Below, piece after piece: positions 10,109 to 19,365 of a stretch of DNA of 64,000 bases. A model generated the notes under the pieces. That model saw nothing but the letters and a program-made list of their open reading frames with translations, did not search any database and had not been told where the DNA came from. The translations under genes were made by a program, and so were the position numbers. Origin of the DNA: DASYLJ01 sp036009625 (GTDB lineage: Bacteria; Desulfobacterota; Binatia; DP-6); the NCBI GenBank assembly GCA_036009625.1, contig DASYLJ010000136.1, forward strand, positions 19,216 through 83,215, read 5' to 3'. Position 1 is the stretch's first letter; the number at the start of each line of letters is the position of its first letter.

Positions 10109-10900
10109 TCAGCGCAGCCGCTTCGTGAAGAACGCGAGGATGTCGTCGACCGCCTGACGCGTCGGCTGCCCCTGTTCGTCGATCAGATGCAACGTCACCA
10201 CGCTGTGGGGTGGCATGCCCGTTCCGGGACGGGCGGCGGCGTCGGGCAGCACGCGCCCGTCGAAGCGATCGCCGAGCGCGGCTTCGTAGGCCGCGAAGCG
10301 TGCGGCCTTGCAGAACGGATCGCCGTCGAAGCGGTAGGCGAGCACGGTGAGATCCTCCGCCTCCATCCGCCGCTTGACGGCCGCGAGCTCGTCCGGCGCG
10401 ATGTGCATGCCGGCCTGGTTGGCGATGGGGAGCGACGGTTGCGACAGCACGGGCGCACGCATGGCGGGCTCGAGCATCATCGAGAGCGCGAAGTTGCCGG
10501 TGAAGCACATGCCGATCGCGCCGACGCCGGCGCCGCCGCACAGCGGATGGGCGTGCGCCGCGAGCGCGCGCAGCCACTGTGTCACCGGGCTCGAGCGGTC
10601 GCTGGCGAAGGCGGCGAACTCGCGGCTGATGCAGGCGCGGAAGATCTGCCCTGCGACGTAGGGCCTCGACACCGGCCGGCCGGGGGTGCCGAACAGGCTC
10701 GGCATCCAGACGGTGAAGCCGGCGTCGCGCACGAAGCGCGCGAACCGTGCCACCTGCGGCGAGATGCCGGGCATCTCGGTCATGACGATGACGGCTGGCC
10801 CACTGCCGGCCACGAACACCAGCTTCTCGATGCCGAGCAACGTCACCTGGCGGCGCTCGAAGTCGTCGAGGGGATCGGTTCGGGTGGGCTCGTTCGCCAT
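10109..10900 (-). CDS. Dienelactone-hydrolase-family alpha/beta hydrolase
   Basis: This 263-residue cytoplasmic protein has no signal peptide. The fold and motif order fit dienelactone hydrolases, which use a Cys-His-Asp triad to open lactones or related esters. The nucleophile elbow GMCFTG at residues 130-135 puts Cys132 in the G-x-C-x-G context of the family; an Asp in FDGDPF (about 194) and a His near 232-238 are candidates for the rest of the triad. AVIVMTEMPGISPQ matches the first strand and oxyanion region. It lies on the minus strand just upstream of the glucan-synthase gene and diverges from the ROK gene across 75 bases. The substrate cannot be read from the sequence. Confidence 0.82.
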   Translation of the reverse strand: MANEPTRTDPLDDFERRQVTLLGIEKLVFVAGSGPAVIVMTEMPGISPQVARFARFVRDAGFTVWMPSLFGTPGRPVSRPYVAGQIFRACISREFAAFASDRSSPVTQWLRALAAHAHPLCGGAGVGAIGMCFTGNFALSMMLEPAMRAPVLSQPSLPIANQAGMHIAPDELAAVKRRMEAEDLTVLAYRFDGDPFCKAARFAAYEAALGDRFDGRVLPDAAARPGTGMPPHSVVTLHLIDEQGQPTRQAVDDILAFFTKRLR

Positions 10901-10975
10901 GGCGCGCGACCTTACATGAGCGCCTGTGCATTTTGGAGCTTGCCGGCTTCCCGGGCTCTGCGATGATCCGCGCGC

Positions 10976-12037
10976 ATGCCAGCCTCACCGGTCGCCTCCC
11001 ACGGCAGCGCCGAGCTGCCGGCCGTCACGGTCGATAGCTACAACGTCGAGCTCAAGGACGACGACGGCGAATTCGTCGGCGACAGCGCCAGCAAGGCCGC
11101 CTTCGGGGCCAGCTTGGAGAAGTGGCGTGAGCCGCTACGGGCACTCGGGTCCGATCCGTTCGGTGACCAGCCAACGGATGAGCTCGGCAAGAAGGCCCTC
11201 GAGGACGTGCTGCTCCAGGGTGAGCCCGAGGCTGCCGGCGTCGTGCACGGCGCCATCGAGGATTTCGCGCAGGCGTTCGCCGCCGTCACGCGCAAGCTGC
11301 TCAAGCTGAAGGACTGGAAGGGTACCGAGCGCATCGTCGTCGGTGGCGGTTTCCGGGCCGGGCGCATCGGCGAGCTCGCGATCGGGCGCGCCAGCGTGAT
11401 CCTCAAGAGCGACGAGGTGGACGTCGAGATCGTTCCCATCCGCAACCACCCCGACGAGGCTGGGCTTCTCGGCGCCGTGCACCTGGCGCCGTCGTGGATC
11501 TTCGAGGCGCACGAGGGCATCCTCGCCGTCGACATCGGCGGCACCAACATCCGCGCCGGCATCGTCGCCACCAATCTCAAGAAGGCCGCCGACCTGTCGA
11601 AGGCGGCCGTGCTGCGCTCCGAGCTCTGGCGTCACGGCGACGAGAAGGTGAAGCGCGACGAGGCGGTCGAGCGGCTCGTCGAGATGCTGCGCGATCTCGT
11701 CGGGCGTTCGGCGCGCAAGGGCATCGCGTTGGCGCCGTTCATCGGCATCGGCTGCCCCGGCAAGATCGAGGAGGACGGCTCCATCGATCGCGGCGCGCAG
11801 AACCTGCCGGGCAACTGGGAGAGCAGCCGCTTCAATCTGCCGGCGTGCCTGGTCGAGGCCATTCCGACGATCGGCGACCACGAGACCGTCGTCGTCATGC
11901 ACAACGATGCGGTGGTGCAGGGGCTGAGCGAGGTGCCGTCCATGAAGGACATCGAGCATTGGGCGGTGCTCACGATCGGGACTGGCCTCGGGAACGCGCG
12001 CTTCACCAATCGCGCGGGGGCGGGGAAGGCCTCCTAG
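10976..12037 (+). CDS. ROK-family sugar kinase-like protein with permuted lobe order
   Basis: This 353-residue protein has ASKHA-fold sugar-kinase signatures in an unusual order. The N-terminal half contains RIVVGGGFRAGRIGELAIG (about 120-140) and a PDEAGLLGAVHLA segment, which normally close a ROK protein. The canonical ROK N-terminal phosphate-binding motif DIGGTNIRAG comes later, at residues 186-195. It is followed by GIGCPGKIEEDG and a TIGTGLGNARF glycine loop. The usual ROK zinc cluster (GHxxx, CxCGxxGCxE) is not visible. It may phosphorylate a hexose or be a non-catalytic relative. The start is the ATG at 10976; no good ribosome site is evident. Its 3' side runs into the inverted repeat at 12043. 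Family membership is solid; activity is uncertain. Confidence 0.78.
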   Translation: MPASPVASHGSAELPAVTVDSYNVELKDDDGEFVGDSASKAAFGASLEKWREPLRALGSDPFGDQPTDELGKKALEDVLLQGEPEAAGVVHGAIEDFAQAFAAVTRKLLKLKDWKGTERIVVGGGFRAGRIGELAIGRASVILKSDEVDVEIVPIRNHPDEAGLLGAVHLAPSWIFEAHEGILAVDIGGTNIRAGIVATNLKKAADLSKAAVLRSELWRHGDEKVKRDEAVERLVEMLRDLVGRSARKGIALAPFIGIGCPGKIEEDGSIDRGAQNLPGNWESSRFNLPACLVEAIPTIGDHETVVVMHNDAVVQGLSEVPSMKDIEHWAVLTIGTGLGNARFTNRAGAGKAS

Positions 12038-12042
12038 GTCGC

Positions 12043-12173
12043 GCCGGTGGTGGGTGTGGCGCTGGGGACCTCCGGTCCGCGCGGCGCTCGCTCGGCACCC
12101 CGCCACCCCTTTCCCTCCACGCTCACTCACGACTCGCTCCTTCGGAGGCCCCCAGCGCCACACCCACCACCGG
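12043..12173. repeat. Large imperfect-loop inverted repeat with 25-bp perfect arms
   Basis: Bases 12043-12067 and 12149-12173 are exact reverse complements (25 bp; arm begins GCCGGTGGTGGGTGTGGCGC). The pairing continues inward after one bulged base with CCTCCG against CGGAGG. About 70 bases separate the arms. The element sits between the 3' ends of the convergent ROK and glutathione-transferase genes. It may form a long hairpin in either transcript and act as a bidirectional terminator, or it may be a mobile miniature or intergenic repeat family. No second copy was noticed in this window. Confidence 0.75.
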
Positions 12174-12204
12174 CGGGACGGTGCCCCATGGCGACGCCGT
12201 CCCG
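12174..12204 (-). terminator. Hairpin after the glutathione transferase gene
   Basis: CGGGACGG (12174-12181) pairs with CCGTCCCG (12197-12204), with an inner GCC/GGC pair around a CCAT loop. It lies 14 bases past the stop codon of the minus-strand glutathione transferase gene. No T-tract is present, so it is a GC-rich stem of a type common in high-GC genomes, not a textbook intrinsic terminator. Confidence 0.45.
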
Positions 12205-12218
12205 GGCGGGGGTTCGTC

Positions 12219-12863
12219 TTAGAGACCGAGGAAGCCGCGCTCTTCGGTGATGGCGGTGACGAAGGTGGGGCGGGCGTGGATCTGCGTCGTGTACTGTGCG
12301 AGCTTTGGCCATCGCTTCGCGTCGACGGAGTAGCCGGCGTGGCCGAGGTTCACCAAGGGGCTGGCGATGGCGATGTCGGCGATGCTGAAGGTGTTGCCTA
12401 CCAGGTAGGGGCCGTCGCCCAGTTGCTTTTCGAGGTAGTCGAAGCGCTTCGGGAGGAGCTCGTCGTAGGCCTTGTCGGCGGCGGCTTCGTCGACCTCCTG
12501 GCCCATGAAGCGGGGGCCGACCACCTTCGGGAAGAAGATCTTGGGGCCGATGATCTCGACGAGGGCGGTGTCGCCGTACTCTTCGAACCAGAGGGCACGG
12601 GCGTAGTCGTAGGGATCGGCGGGGTAGACCGGCGGGGTGGGGTGGGCGCGCTCCAGGTACGCGACGATGACCGTCGAGTCGCAGAGCGTGCGGTCGCCGT
12701 CGCGGAAGGCGGGGACCTTGCCGAGCGGGCTCATCTCGCGGAACTCGGGCGGCGCCTGCGCTCCGAAGACTGGGATGAGCTCGTACGAGACGTTCTTCTC
12801 CGCGAGGACGACGCGCACCTTGCGGACGAAGGGCGACAGGTTGACACCGTAGACGGTAGGCAT
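12219..12863 (-). CDS. Glutathione S-transferase family protein
   Basis: This 214-residue cytoplasmic protein has the classic two-part GST architecture. The N-terminal thioredoxin-like domain starts MPTVYGVNLSPFVRKVR, with Ser10 at the usual catalytic Ser/Tyr/Cys position. The cis-Pro region reads GKVPAF and is followed by the glutathione-contact motif DSTVIVAYLE. The all-helical C-terminal domain contains NTFSIADIAIASPL, the N-capping-box/hydrophobic-staple region of GSTs. Such enzymes conjugate glutathione to electrophiles or act as glutathione peroxidases or lyases; the substrate is unknown. The ATG at 12863 is preferred over an upstream alternative at 12884 because it begins the conserved domain. 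The gene diverges from the antiporter gene across 62 bases. Confidence 0.88.
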   Translation of the reverse strand: MPTVYGVNLSPFVRKVRVVLAEKNVSYELIPVFGAQAPPEFREMSPLGKVPAFRDGDRTLCDSTVIVAYLERAHPTPPVYPADPYDYARALWFEEYGDTALVEIIGPKIFFPKVVGPRFMGQEVDEAAADKAYDELLPKRFDYLEKQLGDGPYLVGNTFSIADIAIASPLVNLGHAGYSVDAKRWPKLAQYTTQIHARPTFVTAITEERGFLGL

Positions 12864-12925
12864 GCGTCGGGCTTGCGCGCCCACGTCGGGCGAGTCAACG
12901 CGCGCAGCGACAGGCGCCGCGCCGC

Positions 12926-14599
12926 ATGGCAGAACGGACGGCCATGATGCTCGACACGCCGCTCATCGCCGCGCTCTCCGTCGGCTTCGTCCTCGCGCTG
13001 GTCTTCGGCGCCCTGGCACTCAGGCTCCGCATGTCTCCCATCGTGGGCTATCTGCTCGCCGGCGTCATGGTGGGACCGTCCACGCCGGGCTTCGTGGCCG
13101 ATGCCCATCTGGCGCACGAGCTGTCGGAGATCGGCGTCATGCTGCTCATGTTCGGCGTCGGGCTGCATTTCTCGCTGGCGGATCTCCTGGCGGTGAAGCA
13201 CATCGCCATTCCCGGCGCGCTGGTGCAGATCGTCGTCGCCACGCTGCTCGGGGCAGGGCTCGCGCATCTGCTCGGCTGGCCCTTCGGCACCGGGCTCGTC
13301 TTCGGGCTGGCGCTGTCCGTGGCCAGCACCGTCGTGCTGCTGCGGGCGCTCGAGGCGCGCGACCTCGTCGAGAGCCAGCGCGGACGGATCGCCGTCGGAT
13401 GGCTCATCGTCGAGGACCTGGTGATGGTGCTGGCGTTGGTCCTGCTGCCGCCGCTGGCAGGCCCGCTCGGTGGGACGGCGGGCGTGACGGGGGACCTGTG
13501 GACGAACCTCCTGGTCACCCTCGCCAAGGTGGCGGCGTTCATCGCCGTCATGATCGTCGGCGGGACCCGCGGCGTGCCGTGGGTGCTCGAACGTGTCGCC
13601 GGCTTCGGATCGCGCGAGCTGTTCACGCTGGCGGTGCTGGCCATCGCCATGGGCATCGCCTACGCCTCGGCCGCGCTGTTCGGCGTGTCCTTCGCGCTCG
13701 GCGCGTTCTTCGCGGGCATGGTGCTGAACGAGTCGGAGCTGAGCCACAAGGCGGCCGAGGACTCTTTGCCGCTGCGCGACGCGTTCGCGGTCCTCTTCTT
13801 CGTCTCGGTGGGCATGCTCTTCAATCCCGCCGTCATCGTCAGCCATCCGCTGCCGGTGCTCGCGACCTTCCTCGTGATCGTCGTGGGTAAGTCGCTGGCG
13901 GCGTTGCTCATCGTCGTGCTCTTCCGCCATCCCCTCGGCACGGCGCTGACGATCGCGGTCAGCCTGGCGCAGATCGGCGAGTTCTCGTTCATCCTGGCGG
14001 GGCTCGGTGTGACCCTCGGGTTGCTGCCCGACCAGGCCCACGACTTGGTCCTCGCCGGGGCGATCCTGTCGATCGTGGTCAACCCGCTGCTGTTCGAGGC
14101 CGTCGATCGGTTGAAGCCATGGCTCGACGCGCGCGACGTCCGGAACGACCCCGTGCTGCCACCGGCCGCGGAGGACACCATCGACCTCGAACGGCACGCC
14201 GTCCTGGTCGGACACGGACGCGTCGGCAAGCTCGTCCGCGCGCGTCTCACGGCGGCCGGCGTGCCGCTGGTGGTCGTCGACGACGGCCGCAGCCGCGTGC
14301 GCGAGCTCGAGCAGCTGCACGTTCCGGCGGTCCTCGGGAACGCGGCCTCGATCGACGTCCTGCGGCGCGCGAGCATCGCCAAGGCGCGGTGGCTGGTGAT
14401 CGCCATTCCGAATGCGATGGAGGCGGGCGCCATCATCGACCACGGCCGCGCGTTGAACCCGACCCTCGACGTCATGGCGCGTGCGCACACCGACGGAGAG
14501 GTGCACTACCTGCGCGGCCACGGCGTCGATCTCGTGATCACGGGCGCGCGCGAGATCGCCGACGGCATGGTCGAGCGCATCCTGCCCGACGTGGAGTAA
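12926..14599 (+). CDS. CPA2-family cation:proton antiporter with TrkA-N (RCK) domain
   Basis: This 557-residue inner-membrane protein resembles KefB/KefC/YbaL potassium or sodium proton antiporters. About 12 hydrophobic segments fill residues 10-380, including LRMSPIVGYLLAGVMVGPSTPGF, FGVGLHFSLADLLAVK and FALGAFFAGMVLNESELSHKA, all hallmark regions of the Na/H exchanger fold. After a linker, HAVLVGHGRVGKLV begins a Rossmann RCK/TrkA-N domain (about 420-550) that binds NAD(H) or another nucleotide and gates transport. The ion is inferred, most likely potassium. The start could also be one of the two ATGs at 12944/12947; ribosome sites are weak. It is divergent from the glutathione transferase gene, a pairing reminiscent of glutathione-gated Kef systems, though GST is not the usual Kef partner. 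Confidence 0.87.
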   Translation: MAERTAMMLDTPLIAALSVGFVLALVFGALALRLRMSPIVGYLLAGVMVGPSTPGFVADAHLAHELSEIGVMLLMFGVGLHFSLADLLAVKHIAIPGALVQIVVATLLGAGLAHLLGWPFGTGLVFGLALSVASTVVLLRALEARDLVESQRGRIAVGWLIVEDLVMVLALVLLPPLAGPLGGTAGVTGDLWTNLLVTLAKVAAFIAVMIVGGTRGVPWVLERVAGFGSRELFTLAVLAIAMGIAYASAALFGVSFALGAFFAGMVLNESELSHKAAEDSLPLRDAFAVLFFVSVGMLFNPAVIVSHPLPVLATFLVIVVGKSLAALLIVVLFRHPLGTALTIAVSLAQIGEFSFILAGLGVTLGLLPDQAHDLVLAGAILSIVVNPLLFEAVDRLKPWLDARDVRNDPVLPPAAEDTIDLERHAVLVGHGRVGKLVRARLTAAGVPLVVVDDGRSRVRELEQLHVPAVLGNAASIDVLRRASIAKARWLVIAIPNAMEAGAIIDHGRALNPTLDVMARAHTDGEVHYLRGHGVDLVITGAREIADGMVERILPDVE

Positions 14600-14610
14600 G
14601 CCGGCGGACG

Positions 14611-15279
<669 letters not shown>

Positions 15280-15289
15280 GTCGTCCCCC

Positions 15290-16408
<1,119 letters not shown>

Positions 16409-16410
16409 GC

Positions 16411-17772
16411 TCAGTTCTCCTTCTTCTTGTCCTGCGCGAGCCGCGTCTCGAACGGGAAGACCTTGCGCATGGCGAGCTCGTCGTCGCGGAAGGGCCGCTG
16501 TTTGGTGGCGAGGGCGCGCTGGCGCGTCATCTCGGTGGCGTTGTCGCTGCCGAGGCGGGAGTCGGTCATGGTGAAGAGCAGCTCGACGAGCTGGTCGATC
16601 TCGGGTTCGGTGAGTGCGAGCGGCTCGATACCGCCGTCGAGGAAGAGGTTGGCCTCGCCGCCCTTGTTGTAGTGGTCGATGACGTCCCACAGCGTCTGCA
16701 TCGAGCCGTCGTGCATGTAGGGCGGGGTGACGCCGATGTTGCGCACCTGGAGCGTCTTGAAGGCGCCGACGTCGGAGCGATTCTGTGTCACGAGATAGCG
16801 TCCGAGCTCGGAGAGGTCGGTCTCGAGTGCGAGTCGATCGATGGTCTCGGTGATGTCCTTGCCCTGCTTGCCCTTGAGCGCCGTCATCGCCTGGCCGGCG
16901 AGCTTCTCGAAGTCCTGATGGCGTGCCGCGACACCGATGTTGTGAAAGCGGTTGTCGCTGCCGATCGGGTTGGCGCCGTTGATGGGGTGACACGTCACGC
17001 AGCGGGCCTTGCCGTTGTAGAGTGCCCAGCCGAGCTGGGCGTTGTCGGAGATCGCCTTCGGGTCGCCGGCGAGGAAGCGCTCGAACGGCGAGTCGAGGAA
17101 CACCAGCGTGCGCTCGAACGCCGCGATGGCGCGGGCGAGGTCGTCGAAGTTGGGCGCGCGGCCGTAGGCCTTCTGGAACATCGCGGCGTACTCGGCGTCG
17201 CCGTCGATCCCCTTCATGGTGGCGGCGTGATCGGGCTGCCCCATCTCGATCGGGTTCGTGATCGGCAGCTTCGCCTGTTCCTCGAGGCTCGGCGCGCGTC
17301 CGTCGAGGAACATGGTCTGGAAGAAGACGGCGTTCAGTGTCGTCGGCGAGTTGCGACGGCCGAGCTTGTCGTCGATGCCCTCGGCGAGGCTGCGCTGGTC
17401 GGTGAAGCCACGGCTGACGTCGTGGCAGGTGGCGCACGCGACGCTGCCGTCGCGCGACACGCGCGGGTCGAAGTAGAGCTTGCGGCCGAGGGCGACGCGA
17501 TCGGGCGTCATCGCGTTGTCGGTCGGAATGATCGACGCCCAGATGCTCGGATCGATGCCGGCTGGCGGCTTCGTGACGTCGAGCTGCGGCTGCATCTTCT
17601 CGAGCAGCACCCGCTGCTCGGCCATGGGGAGTGCCCCATGCGGGCCGGTGTTGGCGGCCGGCGGGGGCGGGGCGGTCGATGGTGGCGCCGTCGGTGTCTG
17701 CGCCGCGGCGAGCAGCGGCAGCGCCACCAGCGCGCCGGCGATCGCGAGGCTCCACGTCGTTCTCTGCTCCAT
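16411..17772 (-). CDS. Di-heme cytochrome c peroxidase (MauG/CcpA family)
   Basis: This 453-residue periplasmic protein has a signal peptide ending near AAAQT (residue 25), a proline-rich linker and two c-type heme sites, CATCH at 113-117 and CVTCH at 258-262. Spacing and motifs such as LGRKLYFDPRVSRDGSVAC, TTLNAVF and PPYMHDGSM fit bacterial di-heme peroxidases and MauG. These reduce H2O2 or catalyse oxidative protein modification. The start at 17772 is preferred because the AGGGGGA site lies 7 bases upstream; an ATG two codons earlier is too close to it. It follows the anti-sigma gene by 17 bases in the same operon, suggesting it is induced by the adjacent sigma factor. Confidence 0.9.
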   Translation of the reverse strand: MEQRTTWSLAIAGALVALPLLAAAQTPTAPPSTAPPPPAANTGPHGALPMAEQRVLLEKMQPQLDVTKPPAGIDPSIWASIIPTDNAMTPDRVALGRKLYFDPRVSRDGSVACATCHDVSRGFTDQRSLAEGIDDKLGRRNSPTTLNAVFFQTMFLDGRAPSLEEQAKLPITNPIEMGQPDHAATMKGIDGDAEYAAMFQKAYGRAPNFDDLARAIAAFERTLVFLDSPFERFLAGDPKAISDNAQLGWALYNGKARCVTCHPINGANPIGSDNRFHNIGVAARHQDFEKLAGQAMTALKGKQGKDITETIDRLALETDLSELGRYLVTQNRSDVGAFKTLQVRNIGVTPPYMHDGSMQTLWDVIDHYNKGGEANLFLDGGIEPLALTEPEIDQLVELLFTMTDSRLGSDNATEMTRQRALATKQRPFRDDELAMRKVFPFETRLAQDKKKEN

Positions 17773-17789
17773 GCGCATTCCCCCTGCGG

Positions 17790-18575
17790 TCAGCGTCCGT
17801 CCGACACAGCGAAGCCCGCGAGCGCCGGAGCCCCGGGTCCGGCGTGGCAGACCGCGCACGCCTCGGCGGGCGGACGGTCGCGCGCGGACACGAGAAGGTA
17901 GGAGACGGGGTCGTGATTCCAGGCCGTGACGCGATGATCGCCGACCTCGATCGTGCGGAAATCGATGCCCTTGTGGGTGAGCGACCGGCCGACGTCCGGG
18001 AGCTGCCGCGGCGGCAGGACGAACAGCGATACCGGCTCGGTGCCGTGCTGGTAGAGCACCCACGCCGCGGAGACCGAGACGAGGTCGACCGCCGCGGCGC
18101 CCCGGAGACGGAACTCCGCCGGGCCTGGCGCTACCTCGCCCGCGAATGGCACCGAGCCGCGGAGCCAGCGATTCACCGTCGGCAGGTCGGACGACGTCAG
18201 CTCGAGCGGCGCGGTGCCGTGCTCGGCGGTCTCGTGCATGACGATGGCGGCCTGGACGTCGGCCGGGATGCCGGGCATGCGCAACACCCACACGGCAGCC
18301 ACCAGCGACGCGGCGACTGCGGCCGAAACGATGCCGATCTGCCGCCAACGATGGCGCGGGTGGAGGCGACGGAGCAGGGCGCGTCGCGGTCCGTCGGGCA
18401 TGCGTGGCGCCAGATAGAGACGGCCGACGGCGGCGTGGAAGTCGCGCTGGCGGCCGAGCGCGTCGCGACACGACGGACAGCGCTCGAGATGTCCCTCGAT
18501 GTCGAGGGCCGCCTCGACGCCGAGCTCATCGTCGGCGTAGGCGGCGAGGCGTTCGCGCATCGCGCGGCAGCTCAT
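17790..18575 (-). CDS. Membrane anti-sigma factor with zinc-finger ZAS motif and a C-terminal CxxCH
   Basis: This 261-residue protein probably sequesters the adjacent ECF sigma factor at the inner membrane. The cytoplasmic N-terminus carries the zinc anti-sigma signature His29-x3-Cys33-x2-Cys36 (HLERCPSC). One membrane segment spans about residues 79-98, leaving a periplasmic domain of about 160 residues. Unusually, that domain ends with CAVCH at 240-244, a canonical c-type heme attachment motif, 17 residues from the C-terminus. If heme is attached, the protein could sense redox, heme or ligand state directly. Its ATG overlaps the sigma-factor stop by four bases (ATGA), so the two are translationally coupled. 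The ZAS assignment is solid; heme binding is inference. Confidence 0.85.
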   Translation of the reverse strand: MSCRAMRERLAAYADDELGVEAALDIEGHLERCPSCRDALGRQRDFHAAVGRLYLAPRMPDGPRRALLRRLHPRHRWRQIGIVSAAVAASLVAAVWVLRMPGIPADVQAAIVMHETAEHGTAPLELTSSDLPTVNRWLRGSVPFAGEVAPGPAEFRLRGAAAVDLVSVSAAWVLYQHGTEPVSLFVLPPRQLPDVGRSLTHKGIDFRTIEVGDHRVTAWNHDPVSYLLVSARDRPPAEACAVCHAGPGAPALAGFAVSDGR

Positions 18576-19150
18576 CGCGCCACTCGTCGCGCCCGCGCGT
18601 CGCGCAGCAGGCCGCGCTCCGTGGCCTGCTTGGCGAGCGCGGTGCGCAGCAGCGCACGGCCACGCGCCAGCCGCGACATGACGGTGCCCAGCGGGCAGTC
18701 GGCGATCTCGGCGATCTCGCGATAGGCGAAGCCGGCGACGTCCTTCAGATAGACCGGGACGCGGAACCCTTCGGGCAGTGCGAGCAGCGCGTCGCGGACC
18801 TCGACGTTCCACTGGTTTGCGATGAGGACCGACTCGAGGCCTTCGGCGATGCCCTCGAGCGGGGTCGTCAGCTCGAGGCGATGCTCCGCCCAGCGGCGCT
18901 CGCTGCGGTAGCGGTCGATGAACTCGTGCTTCAGGATCGTGAAGACCCAGGTCTTGAAGCTGGTGCCGGGCGTGAAGCGATCCCAGTGCTCGAGCGCGCG
19001 CAGGCAGGCGACCTGGGTGAGGTCGTCGGCCTCGGGCGGTGCGATGAGCGCACACGCGAAACCGTAGAGCGGGTCGAGCACCGCTCGCACCTGGGCTTCG
19101 AACGCAGCCGGGGCCACGTTCGTGTCGGTCAAGCCGATCGACCTCCGCAT
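18572..19150 (-). CDS. ECF-type RNA polymerase sigma factor
   Basis: This protein of about 192 residues has sigma-70 region 2 (AFEAQVRAVLDPLYGFACAL, then DDLTQVACLRALEHWDRF and SFKTWVFTILKHEFIDRYR). It also has region 4 (ALPEGFRVPVYLKDVAGFAYREIAEIADCPLGTVMSRLARGR), with no region 1 or 3, as in ECF factors. It should direct RNA polymerase to its own operon. The ATG at 19150 is chosen over a GTG at 19165 because GGTGGA lies 6 bases upstream, and because the predicted promoter places the transcript start near 19160. It overlaps the anti-sigma gene. The operon content suggests a response to periplasmic oxidative, heme or redox stress. Confidence 0.9.
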   Translation of the reverse strand: MRRSIGLTDTNVAPAAFEAQVRAVLDPLYGFACALIAPPEADDLTQVACLRALEHWDRFTPGTSFKTWVFTILKHEFIDRYRSERRWAEHRLELTTPLEGIAEGLESVLIANQWNVEVRDALLALPEGFRVPVYLKDVAGFAYREIAEIADCPLGTVMSRLARGRALLRTALAKQATERGLLRDARARRVAR

Positions 19151-19167
19151 CGTGCGTCCACCCACCC

Positions 19168-19193
19168 AACGTCTGACGGGGTTCGTTTATTCC
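19168..19193 (-). promoter_or_regulatory. ECF-type promoter of the sigma/anti-sigma/cytochrome operon
   Basis: On the minus strand, GGAATA (19193-19188) is followed after 16 bases by CGTT (19171-19168). This matches the general ECF pattern of a GGAA-containing -35 and a CGT-containing -10 with 16-17 bp spacing. It lies just upstream of the sigma-factor start, as expected for autoregulation. It is predicted from sequence only. Confidence 0.6.
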
Positions 19194-19314
19194 CGTGCCC
19201 CCGTATCGCGGAGCCGGACCTTTGTGAACCCCGGCGCGTACGTCGCCGAACCGTCACCTCGCCGTCGCGAGGGTGTCGTGGAGCGCGTGCTATCGGACGG
19301 GTCGCCCTCCCCGC

Positions 19315-19350
19315 GGGCGTCGAGCATCCGACAGATGCCGCTCGACGCCC
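19315..19350 (-). terminator. Hairpin after the PhzF-family gene
   Basis: GGGCGTCGAGC (19315-19325) is a perfect 11-bp reverse complement of GCTCGACGCCC (19340-19350). It starts 16 bases past the stop codon of the minus-strand PhzF-like gene and would separate it from the ECF operon. No T-tract follows. The rest of the roughly 215-base interval from 19151 to 19365 holds the ECF promoter and nothing else I recognise. Confidence 0.5.
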
Positions 19351-19365
19351 CGGGGACGCTCCGTC

